Assembly (NCBI RefSeq): GCF_000286315.1
Contig: NZ_ALJG01000349.1
Span: 1-35,679, forward strand
From: Paenisporosarcina sp. TG20
GTDB lineage: Bacteria > Bacillota > Bacilli > Bacillales_A > Planococcaceae
DNA length: 35,679 nt
Direction of reading: 5' to 3'
Positions 1 through 6,434 of this stretch are shown piece after piece; within the stretch, counting starts at the first letter, position 1; each line of letters starts with the position of its first letter. The notes below the pieces were generated by a model, which worked only from the letters and a program-made list of their open reading frames with translations, ran no database searches and was not told the origin of the DNA. The position numbers were made by a program, and so were the translations under genes.

Positions 1-92
1 TGTAACGGAAATCATACTGGAAACCAAAGTGGATACTGTGTGCTTTCTTATCTTAAAGGAACGGTCGGACTTTGCCCGTTTTTTTCTTAAAG
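1..92 (+). repeat. 3' part of a dispersed intergenic repeat
   Basis: Bases 1-30 match 13916-13945 at 29 of 30 positions and share the core TGTAACGGAAATCA with the inverted copy at 35582-35595. After about 20 variable bases comes a CTTAAAGGA box and a degenerate ACGG...CCGT hairpin followed by seven Ts, the position where other copies carry an ACCGGGC/GCCCGGT terminator. The 5' part of this copy lies outside the window. I recall similar GC-rich repeats from many Bacillaceae and Planococcaceae genomes; the function is unknown. Confidence 0.75.
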
Positions 93-221
93 GTGCTTCT
101 ATTTAGCTTTTGGTCTTCTAAATGTAAATTTGTTTAAGAGCCGTTATAAATTACTGTGTAGATTGGGCTTGAGTTGCAAAGAAAAATACATAATCACTGT
201 CATCCCCCTGCTCCTCCTAAT

Positions 222-257
222 AGTTACCGAATAGTAACTGATAGCATATTATAGCTA
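222..257 (+). promoter_or_regulatory. Candidate promoter with two adjacent dyads before the methyltransferase
   Basis: A perfect inverted repeat AGTTAC-cgaata-GTAACT (222-239) is followed at once by ATAGC-atattata-GCTAT (241-257). A weak sigma-A-like promoter, TTACCG (224-229), 17 bp, TATTAT (247-252), lies across both, so a bound dimer could block it. The regulator is unknown and the -35 is poor, so this is a moderate-to-low call. Confidence 0.3.
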
Positions 258-292
258 TTACTGTGAAGTAGTAAGAAATAGGGGGATTTTTA

Positions 293-1003
293 ATGCTCAA
301 TAAATATTTAGACTTATTGGCTTATTTTGGTATCGGTGGTGCACATCCTGGTGGTTTTGCTTTAACTAAATCCATATTGCAAGATCAAGGCCTTCAACCC
401 TATGAATCTGTATTAGATATAGGTTGTGGAACTGGACAGACTGCTGCTTACCTAGCACAAAAATTTGGGTGTAAAGTTACTGCTTTGGATAATCATCCAA
501 TTATGATTGCAAAAGCACAAGAGAGGATAAAAGATAGTTCATTTCCCATTAAAGTTATTAAAGGAGATGTAAAAAATCTGGTATTTGAGGATAATTCCTT
601 TGATGTAATAATTTCAGAGTCTGTCATTACCTTTACAAATATCACCAAGACGCTAGATGAACTAACTAGAGTATTAAAAACTAACGGAAGAATGATAATG
701 ATTGAAATGACTGCTGAAAAAGACCTGTCAGAAGAATTAAGAAGTAAAGTAAGTAGCCTTTATGGAATCCGTGAAGTCTTAAATGAAGAAGAGTGGATAC
801 TAAAACTAAAGCAAGCTGGGTTTACAAAAATAGATATTATTGATACCCCTCCTGAACTTAAACAATCCGAAGTTAACGATATAAATCAATCAGAGAACTT
901 AAGTCTAGAATTATATGATTTATTGGATATGCACAACAACTTTGTCCATCAATATCAAAGTGTTATAGGTTTCAGAGCGTTTAACTGTCATATTTCTAAG
1001 TAA
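293..1003 (+). CDS. Class I SAM-dependent methyltransferase (UbiE/type 11-like)
   Basis: This is a 236-residue soluble protein with a Rossmann-type methyltransferase domain. Motif I is VLDIGCGTG at about residues 40-48; an acidic residue (ALDNHP) follows at the end of strand 2, then the motif GDVKNLVFEDNSFDV of strand 4 and a post-motif VLKTNGRMIMIEM strand, in the order seen in UbiE and type 11 methyltransferases. The C-terminal half is not diagnostic. The substrate cannot be told from sequence: menaquinone/ubiquinone, small-molecule and arsenic enzymes share this fold, and I see no Cys trio typical of arsenite methylation. The ATG is preceded by a GGGGGAT ribosome site. It stands alone, flanked upstream by a repeat and downstream by a small gene with its own promoter. 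Fold is confident, function is not. Confidence 0.85.
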   Translation: MLNKYLDLLAYFGIGGAHPGGFALTKSILQDQGLQPYESVLDIGCGTGQTAAYLAQKFGCKVTALDNHPIMIAKAQERIKDSSFPIKVIKGDVKNLVFEDNSFDVIISESVITFTNITKTLDELTRVLKTNGRMIMIEMTAEKDLSEELRSKVSSLYGIREVLNEEEWILKLKQAGFTKIDIIDTPPELKQSEVNDINQSENLSLELYDLLDMHNNFVHQYQSVIGFRAFNCHISK

Positions 1004-1087
1004 TTAATATAACTGTTCTCCTATTTAAAATAGAAGCTTATTTTTCTTATTAATGATCAATATGTATAGTCTAGACGATTGTCTATT

Positions 1088-1114
1088 ACAAAACATTATT
1101 TGTGTCATAAGTTA
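1088..1114 (+). promoter_or_regulatory. Sigma-K-like promoter for the Gly/Tyr-repeat gene
   Basis: AC (1088-1089), 16 bp, CATAAGTTA (1106-1114) matches the mother-cell sigma-K consensus AC-N16/17-CATANNNTA in full. It lies about 45 bp before the ATG at 1159, a normal leader length. The consensus is short, so chance is possible, but a late-sporulation promoter fits the coat-like composition of the product. Confidence 0.5.
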
Positions 1115-1158
1115 ATAGAACATACTTGTATGTAATTCTGTTCGAGAGGAGGATAAAA

Positions 1159-1446
1159 ATGGCACATTCAGATTATTATAGTCTATGTTGTCGATATCAT
1201 GGAAGACATGTGAAAATAACCACTGTTGATGGCAAGGTCCATTCAGGAACAATTAGTAGAGTCAATAGAGAAAAGGTCTGGATTAGACCTGTAGGCAATC
1301 TAGGAGGATATGGATATGGTGGATATGGTGGATATGGTGGATATGGTGGATATGGTAGATATGGCTACGGCAACGGAAGATTTGGACTTGGCATTGCACT
1401 TGGTGCGATTGCCGGACTTGCCTTAGCACCAGCATTTTTCTGGTAA
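1159..1446 (+). CDS. Small Gly/Tyr-repeat protein, possible spore-coat protein
   Basis: This is a 95-residue protein. I chose the ATG at 1159, not an in-frame ATG at 1126, because GAGAGGAGGA (1145-1154) sits at ideal spacing before it. Residues 1-45 resemble a small beta-barrel (HVKITTVDGKVHSGTISRV), like Sm-fold or CotB-type domains. Then comes a run of GYG units encoded by five identical 9-bp repeats, and a C-terminal hydrophobic stretch (LGIALGAIAGLALAPAFFW) that could be a membrane or aggregation segment. Gly/Tyr-rich low-complexity proteins are common in spore coats, and the promoter upstream looks sigma-K dependent. A spore-coat role is inference; I do not recognise the family by name. 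The repeat number may vary between strains. Confidence 0.75.
   Translation: MAHSDYYSLCCRYHGRHVKITTVDGKVHSGTISRVNREKVWIRPVGNLGGYGYGGYGGYGGYGGYGRYGYGNGRFGLGIALGAIAGLALAPAFFW
1312..1356 (+). repeat. Five perfect 9-bp tandem repeats (GGATATGGT)
   Basis: Five contiguous, identical copies of GGATATGGT, in frame, encode Gly-Tyr-Gly; a sixth, degenerate unit (AGATATGGC) follows. Identity at the synonymous positions suggests recent slippage expansion. Confidence 0.95.
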
Positions 1447-1481
1447 AAACTTTGTAACTCAATTTTTGATCTTATAAATAA

Positions 1482-1526
1482 AGGTAGAAACTGGTCAATA
1501 AAGTTTTCGGTTTCTACCTCTATTTG
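1482..1526 (+). terminator. Probable terminator after the Gly/Tyr-repeat gene
   Basis: Ten-base-pair stem AGGTAGAAAC (1482-1491) with GTTTCTACCT (1510-1519), an 18-nt loop, then CTATTTGTTTT. The loop is long and the T tract is interrupted, so it may be weak. Confidence 0.55.
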
Positions 1527-1643
1527 TTTTAATAAGACTTAAATAGGAGTTTTTTTATTATGTGTATTTTACAAGTATCCGATACATATAAAACTTGCAT
1601 ATTACATGTATCGGAATTCATCTCAACTGTATTTCGTTAGTAG

Positions 1644-1689
1644 TTGCATTGTGCAAACGATAAAAACACTAGATAGTTGCATGGTACAA
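1644..1689. promoter_or_regulatory. Two operator-like dyads 33 bp apart
   Basis: TTGCA-ttg-TGCAA (1644-1656) is a perfect dyad; TTGCA-tgg-TACAA (1677-1689) is a near-perfect second copy, and both are preceded by TAG. The start-to-start spacing is exactly 33 bp, about three helical turns. They lie between two convergent genes, with no gene start nearby that they could control. They look like operators for a MarR- or TetR-type dimer left behind after gene loss; that is inference. Confidence 0.4.
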
Positions 1690-1700
1690 ATAATAACGAA

Positions 1701-1743
1701 AAGAAACCACCGTCCCCTATAGTTATGGGATGGTGGTTCTTTA
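1701..1743 (-). terminator. Terminator of the Spo0M-like gene
   Basis: Stem ACCACC-TCCC paired with GGGA-GGTGGT around a ten-base loop (1705-1738). On the minus strand the hairpin is followed by TTTCTTTTCGTT. It sits just past the stop codon at 1749. Confidence 0.75.
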
Positions 1744-1748
1744 AGCAT

Positions 1749-2165
1749 TTAATCTAGATCTTTTATATAGACAATTTCATCCTCATCTTGAACATCAACT
1801 GCATTTAGAATTTGGACAGTTGTTCGTAAGTAGAGTTTTACATTGCTCTCTTCAGACGACCAGCGATCATCTGGTATTAATTCAAAAGGGACCATACGAG
1901 TGTCTTTTGATTTCATTGAACCAACTGTATCTATTAAAAGTTTACCAATACATACATCGGTTACATCAAAGTCACTATCTTCTCGATGCCCTTCTGTTCT
2001 TTTTAATACTTCTAATTTTATGGACTCTATCACCTGATTACTTTGACCACCATCAATATAAATGGTGCCAGATAAGGTTTCTCCATGAGCAATTTTGGAT
2101 TGGTCAACTACTGTATCTACTTTCATTGACCCAATTCCTATAGTCGATAAAAACTTCTCAAACAT
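1749..2165 (-). CDS. spo0M: Short Spo0M-like sporulation-control protein (arrestin-fold N domain)
   Basis: The 138 residues match the N-terminal half of Spo0M: the opening MFEKFLSTIGIGSMKVDTVVD, a beta-rich arrestin-like body with GETLSGTIYIDGG, and a strand pair ending VQILNAVDVQDEDEI. Spo0M of Bacillus subtilis is about 258 residues, so the second half is absent. The stop is followed directly by a terminator and I see no downstream remnant in frame, so this is a naturally short form rather than a fresh truncation. The ATG has a clear AGGGAGGA site. Spo0M is a cytosolic regulator of sporulation entry and envelope stress; in B. subtilis it is partly under sigma-W, but I find no ECF promoter here. 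Family confident, equivalence of function less so. Confidence 0.8.
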   Translation of the reverse strand: MFEKFLSTIGIGSMKVDTVVDQSKIAHGETLSGTIYIDGGQSNQVIESIKLEVLKRTEGHREDSDFDVTDVCIGKLLIDTVGSMKSKDTRMVPFELIPDDRWSSEESNVKLYLRTTVQILNAVDVQDEDEIVYIKDLD

Positions 2166-2218
2166 TTTTTATCCTCCCTGTTATTATATATTAAAACTAA
2201 TATTTTCACTTTTTATAA

Positions 2219-3409
2219 TTACTCATTTGAAGTCTTTGATTCAAATTGATTATCAAGGTTTGATTCGTGACGATTGTATCGTCTTTTAAATAGCATATAC
2301 ATATGTGTTATCAGCACTTTAACTAAGGCATACCCGGGGATACCTAAAATTACACCGGGTACTCCAAATAACGAACCGGCAGTCAACAATACAAAGATAA
2401 TTGTAATTGGATGTATATGTAATGATTTGCCCATTATTTGTGGAGAAATAAACTTCCCTTCAATCAATTGGACGACCGTCCATACTATAGCTAATTTAGC
2501 TAACATAAAAGGCGAAGTAACAATAGCAATCACCACGGCTGGAGTTATAGCAATGATAGGACCCAGGTATGGTACTACACTTGTTATCATAGCCAATACA
2601 CCTAGTAGTAACGCATAATCCATGCCGATTATTAAGAAGCCAATGAAAACCATCGTACCAATACACATTGAAACTAATATTTGCCCTAGTATATAAGCAC
2701 TGATTTGTTTATCTGCTTCTTTCATCACTTGGTGTGTATCTTCTCGCATACGTGGGGGCAATAAATTCAGAATATACTGAGGTAGCTTTTCCCCATCTTT
2801 AAGTAAATAGAATAAGATAAATGGAACCGTGACGATAGCCAAGATTAAACCAGTCAATGTAGATATTACTTTTCCGACTCCACTTGCAACGCCACCAACT
2901 GCATCTTGCAAAAGCCTCCCAATATCTTCAGGAATTCTTTCCATCATTGATTGAACGTCAAATTCTAAATTTAAATAATAGCTAGAAAAAATAGAAGTAC
3001 GCAAAAACGTATCAATAGATGTTACAAGTTGCTCGAAATATTCAGGAAATTCCTGGACTAAGTTTGTTAGTTGTGTTTTCAAAAATGGGAACACAAGAAC
3101 AATTAAAGTTGTAATCAATCCAATCAACACTAGGAAAATTAGGATTATGCCCCAGATTTTAGGTATTTTAAATTGAATTAACTTTTGCAATACCGGTCGC
3201 AAAAAATAATATGCAATTGTGGCGAGTATTACGGGTAAGACAACATTCGCTAACAATACTTGCAATGGATAAAAAACAAATGACACAACATCAAATATCC
3301 ATATAATTAGTCCAATAAGAAATAATAAAAGCAATGTAAAGAGTGTGTTTTTCCCCCCTAGAAACTGAATAAATCTAGTTGCAAAGAAGGAGGTTTTTTC
3401 TTGTGGCAT
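2219..3409 (-). CDS. AI-2E family membrane transporter (YueF/YtvI-like)
   Basis: This 396-residue polytopic protein has two hydrophobic segments near residues 18-38 and 41-70, a third around 85-110, a soluble mid-region with amphipathic helices (about 115-185), and then a dense block of C-terminal segments including the family-typical PYLGPIIAITPAVVIAI, KFISPQIMGKSLHIHP and GSLFGVPGVILGIPGYALVKV. This is the PF01594 (AI-2E transporter/UPF0118) signature, and length is normal. Members have been linked to AI-2 export or Na+/H+ antiport, so the substrate here is unknown. A GTGAGGTAG site precedes the ATG. The short gap to the Spo0M-like gene (53 bp, no terminator) allows co-transcription. Confidence 0.9.
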   Translation of the reverse strand: MPQEKTSFFATRFIQFLGGKNTLFTLLLLFLIGLIIWIFDVVSFVFYPLQVLLANVVLPVILATIAYYFLRPVLQKLIQFKIPKIWGIILIFLVLIGLITTLIVLVFPFLKTQLTNLVQEFPEYFEQLVTSIDTFLRTSIFSSYYLNLEFDVQSMMERIPEDIGRLLQDAVGGVASGVGKVISTLTGLILAIVTVPFILFYLLKDGEKLPQYILNLLPPRMREDTHQVMKEADKQISAYILGQILVSMCIGTMVFIGFLIIGMDYALLLGVLAMITSVVPYLGPIIAITPAVVIAIVTSPFMLAKLAIVWTVVQLIEGKFISPQIMGKSLHIHPITIIFVLLTAGSLFGVPGVILGIPGYALVKVLITHMYMLFKRRYNRHESNLDNQFESKTSNE

Positions 3410-3497
3410 AGAGTTACTACCTCACTTTCTAAGTCTCATAATCTTATGATAGTTTATGATTTCCCTATTTTACAGGGAACATGCATGAATCAGCAAA

Positions 3498-4454
3498 CTA
3501 ACGCAAGCGCATTCCGATAAATTCACTTAAGGCTTGTTTATTTTCTTCAACATTAATTTCAATAACAGACCCTACTCCTGCATACGATGCATAGTCAAAA
3601 CTACGGTCGATTGGAATTGTCATTTTGTTAATTTTCACTCCTCCGCTAAACGCAAGGGTTAGTACTTTTTTCACTTCATCATTTGTCGAATAATCTGATT
3701 GCACATATCCTTGAATTGCACCAGCAAACTTAGGATAGTTAATAATGTTTGTTGGACTAAGCACTTCTTCCTTTAGTGCTTCAATCACTCTTTGCTGTCT
3801 AGAAACTCGGCCGAAATCGCCTTCTTCATCAGCACGAAATCTTGCATAACCTAAAAGTTCTTGTCCATCTAATTGTTGAACGCCAGGTTCAAGTACAACT
3901 CCAATTTTCTCGGACATTGCTTTTTCGACATCAATTTCAACACCATTTGGTGCAATAATGTCTACTAGTGATTCGAAACTATTGAAATCAACTAAAGCAT
4001 AATGATGGATTGGAACACCAAACATACTTGAAATGGTATCTTTAACGAGTTGAACACCATCTAAAAAATAAGCTGTATTTAACTTATAAGCTTTATAACC
4101 GGGTATCGGTGCATAAATATCACGCATAAAAGAAACTAAATTTACTTCGCTTGTCTCTTTATTCCACGAAACGAGAATCATTGTATCAGTTCGTGATTTT
4201 CCGTTTTCACTACTATCCACGCCTAATACTAAGACGTTCTCAATAGATGGATACTTTACATCAAGTGGATCCCCGGTGAACTGTACATCACTTTGTTCTG
4301 TTGTAGAAGCTAATTCTTTCCCTGCATTATATTGAACGACTGAGTATACAACAATACCTATGAATAATAGAAGTGAAAGTAGCATGAATAAACGTCCATA
4401 GCGGAACTTTCTCTTCTTTCTCATGGATCGACGATTTGGCACCTCTTCTTCCAA
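3498..4454 (-). CDS. LytR-CpsA-Psr (LCP) family cell-wall polymer ligase
   Basis: The protein has 318 residues. A basic N-terminus (RRSMRKKRKFRYGR) precedes one transmembrane helix at about residues 21-41, followed by an extracytoplasmic LCP domain. Conserved motifs are VLGVDSSENGKSRTDTM (R88, D90), VSFMRDIYAPIPG (R111, D112) and the ARFRADEEGDFGRVSRQQ segment, which bind the pyrophosphate of polyprenyl-linked glycans. LCP enzymes (TagT, TagU, TagV) transfer teichoic-acid-type polymers from undecaprenyl diphosphate to peptidoglycan; the older label 'LytR transcriptional regulator' is misleading. The start is a TTG preceded by a run of seven Gs. An ECF-type promoter lies upstream. Family is certain; which Tag protein it matches is not. 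Confidence 0.92.
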   Translation of the reverse strand: MEEEVPNRRSMRKKRKFRYGRLFMLLSLLLFIGIVVYSVVQYNAGKELASTTEQSDVQFTGDPLDVKYPSIENVLVLGVDSSENGKSRTDTMILVSWNKETSEVNLVSFMRDIYAPIPGYKAYKLNTAYFLDGVQLVKDTISSMFGVPIHHYALVDFNSFESLVDIIAPNGVEIDVEKAMSEKIGVVLEPGVQQLDGQELLGYARFRADEEGDFGRVSRQQRVIEALKEEVLSPTNIINYPKFAGAIQGYVQSDYSTNDEVKKVLTLAFSGGVKINKMTIPIDRSFDYASYAGVGSVIEINVEENKQALSEFIGMRLR

Positions 4455-4486
4455 AAAGTCCCCCCCTTTCCCTACCTATGAATTAA

Positions 4487-4512
4487 AACGTATTATCTCC
4501 AATAAAGTTTCA
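4487..4512 (-). promoter_or_regulatory. ECF-sigma-type promoter for the LCP gene
   Basis: Reading the minus strand, TGAAAC (4512-4507), 16 bp starting with TTTATT, then CGTT (4490-4487). The -35 and spacing match the sigma-M/W/X class; the -10 differs from CGTC/CGTA in its last base. LCP genes in B. subtilis are known ECF targets, which supports the call. Confidence 0.5.
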
Positions 4513-4536
4513 TTTTTATCTTCTCAATCATAGTTG

Positions 4537-4565
4537 TTGAGCACTTATGATGCAAGTGCTACAAT
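4537..4565 (+). promoter_or_regulatory. Sigma-A promoter of msrA with an internal dyad operator
   Basis: TTGAGC (4537-4542), 17 bp, TACAAT (4560-4565) is a good housekeeping promoter. The spacer is almost wholly a perfect dyad, AGCACTT-atgatgc-AAGTGCT (4540-4560), that also touches both hexamers. A protein bound there would block polymerase. Confidence 0.6.
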
Positions 4566-4601
4566 ACGATTTGTATACTGTAACGAAAGGAGTTTTTAGA
4601 A

Positions 4602-5120
4602 ATGGAGAAAGCTACATTTGCTGGTGGTTGTTTTTGGTGTATGGTGAAACCTTTTGATCAATGGGATGGAATAGAATCAGTTACTTCAGGGTATATGGGT
4701 GGACATGTCGATAATCCTACATACGAAGATGTGAAAACTGGGAAATCTGGACATCTAGAAGTGGTACAAATACAATTTGATTCAACCATTTTCACATATG
4801 AGCAATTACTCGAGATTTTTTGGCAACAAATTGATCCAACAGATGACGGAGGGCAATTCCAAGATCGTGGAGATTCATATAAATCTGCTATATTCACACA
4901 TTCTGATGAACAATCGGAAAAAGCATTAATCTCCAAACGATCACTTGCTGAAAGTGGTCGATTCACAAAACCAATTGTCACCCCTATTCGTCCAGCACAA
5001 ACTTTCTATACTGCAGAAGAGTATCACCAAGATTATTATAAAAAAGAACCGGAAAATTACGCTGAAGATCGCGAATTATCCGGCCGAGATGCATTTATTC
5101 AAGAGAATTGGAAAAAATAG
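4602..5120 (+). CDS. msrA: Peptide-methionine (S)-S-oxide reductase MsrA
   Basis: This enzyme reduces the S epimer of methionine sulfoxide in proteins with thioredoxin as donor, in the cytosol. The 172 residues begin with the catalytic loop GGCFWC: Cys10 is the nucleophile and Cys13 is the only other cysteine, so resolution must use the CxxC-like pair rather than C-terminal cysteines. Further conserved motifs are SGYMGGHVDNPTYEDV, GHLEVVQIQFD, FWQQIDPTDDGGQFQDRGDSYKSAIF and EEYHQDYYKK. An AAGGAG site precedes the ATG. No MsrB domain is fused and no msrB lies next to it. It is monocistronic, behind a sigma-A promoter containing a dyad. Confidence 0.96.
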   Translation: MEKATFAGGCFWCMVKPFDQWDGIESVTSGYMGGHVDNPTYEDVKTGKSGHLEVVQIQFDSTIFTYEQLLEIFWQQIDPTDDGGQFQDRGDSYKSAIFTHSDEQSEKALISKRSLAESGRFTKPIVTPIRPAQTFYTAEEYHQDYYKKEPENYAEDRELSGRDAFIQENWKK

Positions 5121-5126
5121 TTCTGT

Positions 5127-6311
5127 CTATCCTTGCGTATGCAAGGTTTTCCTATTTAATAGCAGTGTAGTAATAAACATTCCTACTATTAATACTAGTA
5201 AGACATAATAAGTCATTTGATGCGTTCCACTCCAATCATATAAAATTCCAATTGCGAGTGGAACTATCCCCCCCATTATAAATCCGCCGGTCTGAACCAT
5301 TGCTGTCCACGCGTTCGCTTCTTTTGCATCTGTGGTTTCATCAAGTGGTAATAATAAAGCTAGTGGAAATAAACCACCTAATGTAAGTCCGAGTAGGATA
5401 GAAGCAAACCAAATCAGCGTAACATTACCTGTTAATAAAAGAATAATCCCTGTTGCCCCAATAAAGAGCAGTAAATAAATCCAAAAAGAACGATTCGGAA
5501 ATTTCTCGAGTAATAGTGGAATAGTAATATTGGCGAAAATTTGTGCAGCGGTTAAAACACTAAGAACTGTTCCCGCTTCAATAACACTAAATCCTAATTC
5601 ACTTGCAGCAGAGGCTAGCCAGGTCATTAATGAGAAGAATAAAGAAGCTTGAAAACCAAAGAATAATAAAACAAGCCAAGCTCTTTTGTTTGACCATGGT
5701 GAACGAAATGATAGTTGTTGTAATTCAATATTTAGTCGTTCTTCTTGTTGCGGTTTCATTGCATTAATCCAGATTAAGTAAGCAAGTAAAGCTAAAGAAG
5801 ACCAGAAAGCTAAAGCAAACTCCCATTGTTCTCCTAACCACACATATAATACTCCTGTTAATCCGGCACTCAATGTAGCACCTGCACCCATTCCTAAAGA
5901 ATAAATACCTATTGCTGTTGCTGTACGGGTTGGGAATTTTTCTTTTATCATCGAAGATAAAATGGGACCAATAATTGCTATTGCAACTCCAATAACAAAA
6001 GCTGTTATTAAAAGTGACACATAATCATGGAACCAAGCACGAACGAGAGTTAATAGGCCAATTACACCTAATAGTAATGAAATCCCACGTTTTTGGCCAA
6101 ACTTATTTAACCAATGCACAGCGAGTGGAGCAAATACTCCCATACAAATTACTGGAACTGCAGTTAATAAGCTAACTTCACTGTTCGATAACATCAAATC
6201 ATTCCGAATTGTATCTAATAATGGCCCGATCGAAGTAACAGCTGGTCGTAAATTTAATGCAATTAAAAATATTGCGAGTAATAATGATGTCATTGATTTT
6301 TGGGAATTCAT
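5127..6311 (-). CDS. CynX/NimT-type MFS transporter
   Basis: A 394-residue major facilitator with about 12 hydrophobic segments. The N-terminal LIALNLRPAVTSIGPLLDTIR is the hallmark of the CynX/NimT (YycB, YeaN) branch, whose characterised members move cyanate or 2-nitroimidazole; the substrate here is unknown. I place the start at the ATG at 6311, where AAAAAGGAC sits at correct spacing. An upstream in-frame ATG at 6392 would add 27 residues of poor hydrophobic sequence and runs into the terminator of the next gene. The 3' end converges with msrA, six bases apart. Confidence 0.88.
   Translation of the reverse strand: MNSQKSMTSLLLAIFLIALNLRPAVTSIGPLLDTIRNDLMLSNSEVSLLTAVPVICMGVFAPLAVHWLNKFGQKRGISLLLGVIGLLTLVRAWFHDYVSLLITAFVIGVAIAIIGPILSSMIKEKFPTRTATAIGIYSLGMGAGATLSAGLTGVLYVWLGEQWEFALAFWSSLALLAYLIWINAMKPQQEERLNIELQQLSFRSPWSNKRAWLVLLFFGFQASLFFSLMTWLASAASELGFSVIEAGTVLSVLTAAQIFANITIPLLLEKFPNRSFWIYLLLFIGATGIILLLTGNVTLIWFASILLGLTLGGLFPLALLLPLDETTDAKEANAWTAMVQTGGFIMGGIVPLAIGILYDWSGTHQMTYYVLLVLIVGMFITTLLLNRKTLHTQG
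5131..5150 (+). terminator. Weak terminator after msrA
   Basis: Six-base-pair stem CCTTGC-gtat-GCAAGG followed by TTTTCCTATT. It overlaps the last codons of the convergent transporter gene. Confidence 0.5.
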
Positions 6312-6393
6312 AGTTTCAGTCCTTTTTGATAATAGTCCCTTATAAGTAAACCATATCAGACGTCTGACGACAACTGAGATTAACCAATTCATA

Positions 6394-6434
6394 AATAAAG
6401 AACTTCCAATTCACATAACTGGAAGTCCTTTATT
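6394..6434 (-). terminator. Terminator enclosing the stop codon of the diguanylate cyclase gene
   Basis: A 15-bp stem with one mismatch: AATAAAGAACTTCCA (6394-6408) with TGGAAGTCCTTTATT (6419-6433). The TGA stop (6413-6411) lies in the ten-base loop. On the minus strand the descending arm is TTCTTTATT, so the U-rich part is within the stem. Confidence 0.6.

Noticed and set aside
1312-1356. CRISPR-like array
   Set aside because: The repeats are 9 bp, contiguous and in frame, without spacers.
6312-6392. N-terminal extension of the CynX-type transporter
   Set aside because: The internal ATG at 6311 has a good ribosome site, and family homology begins there.
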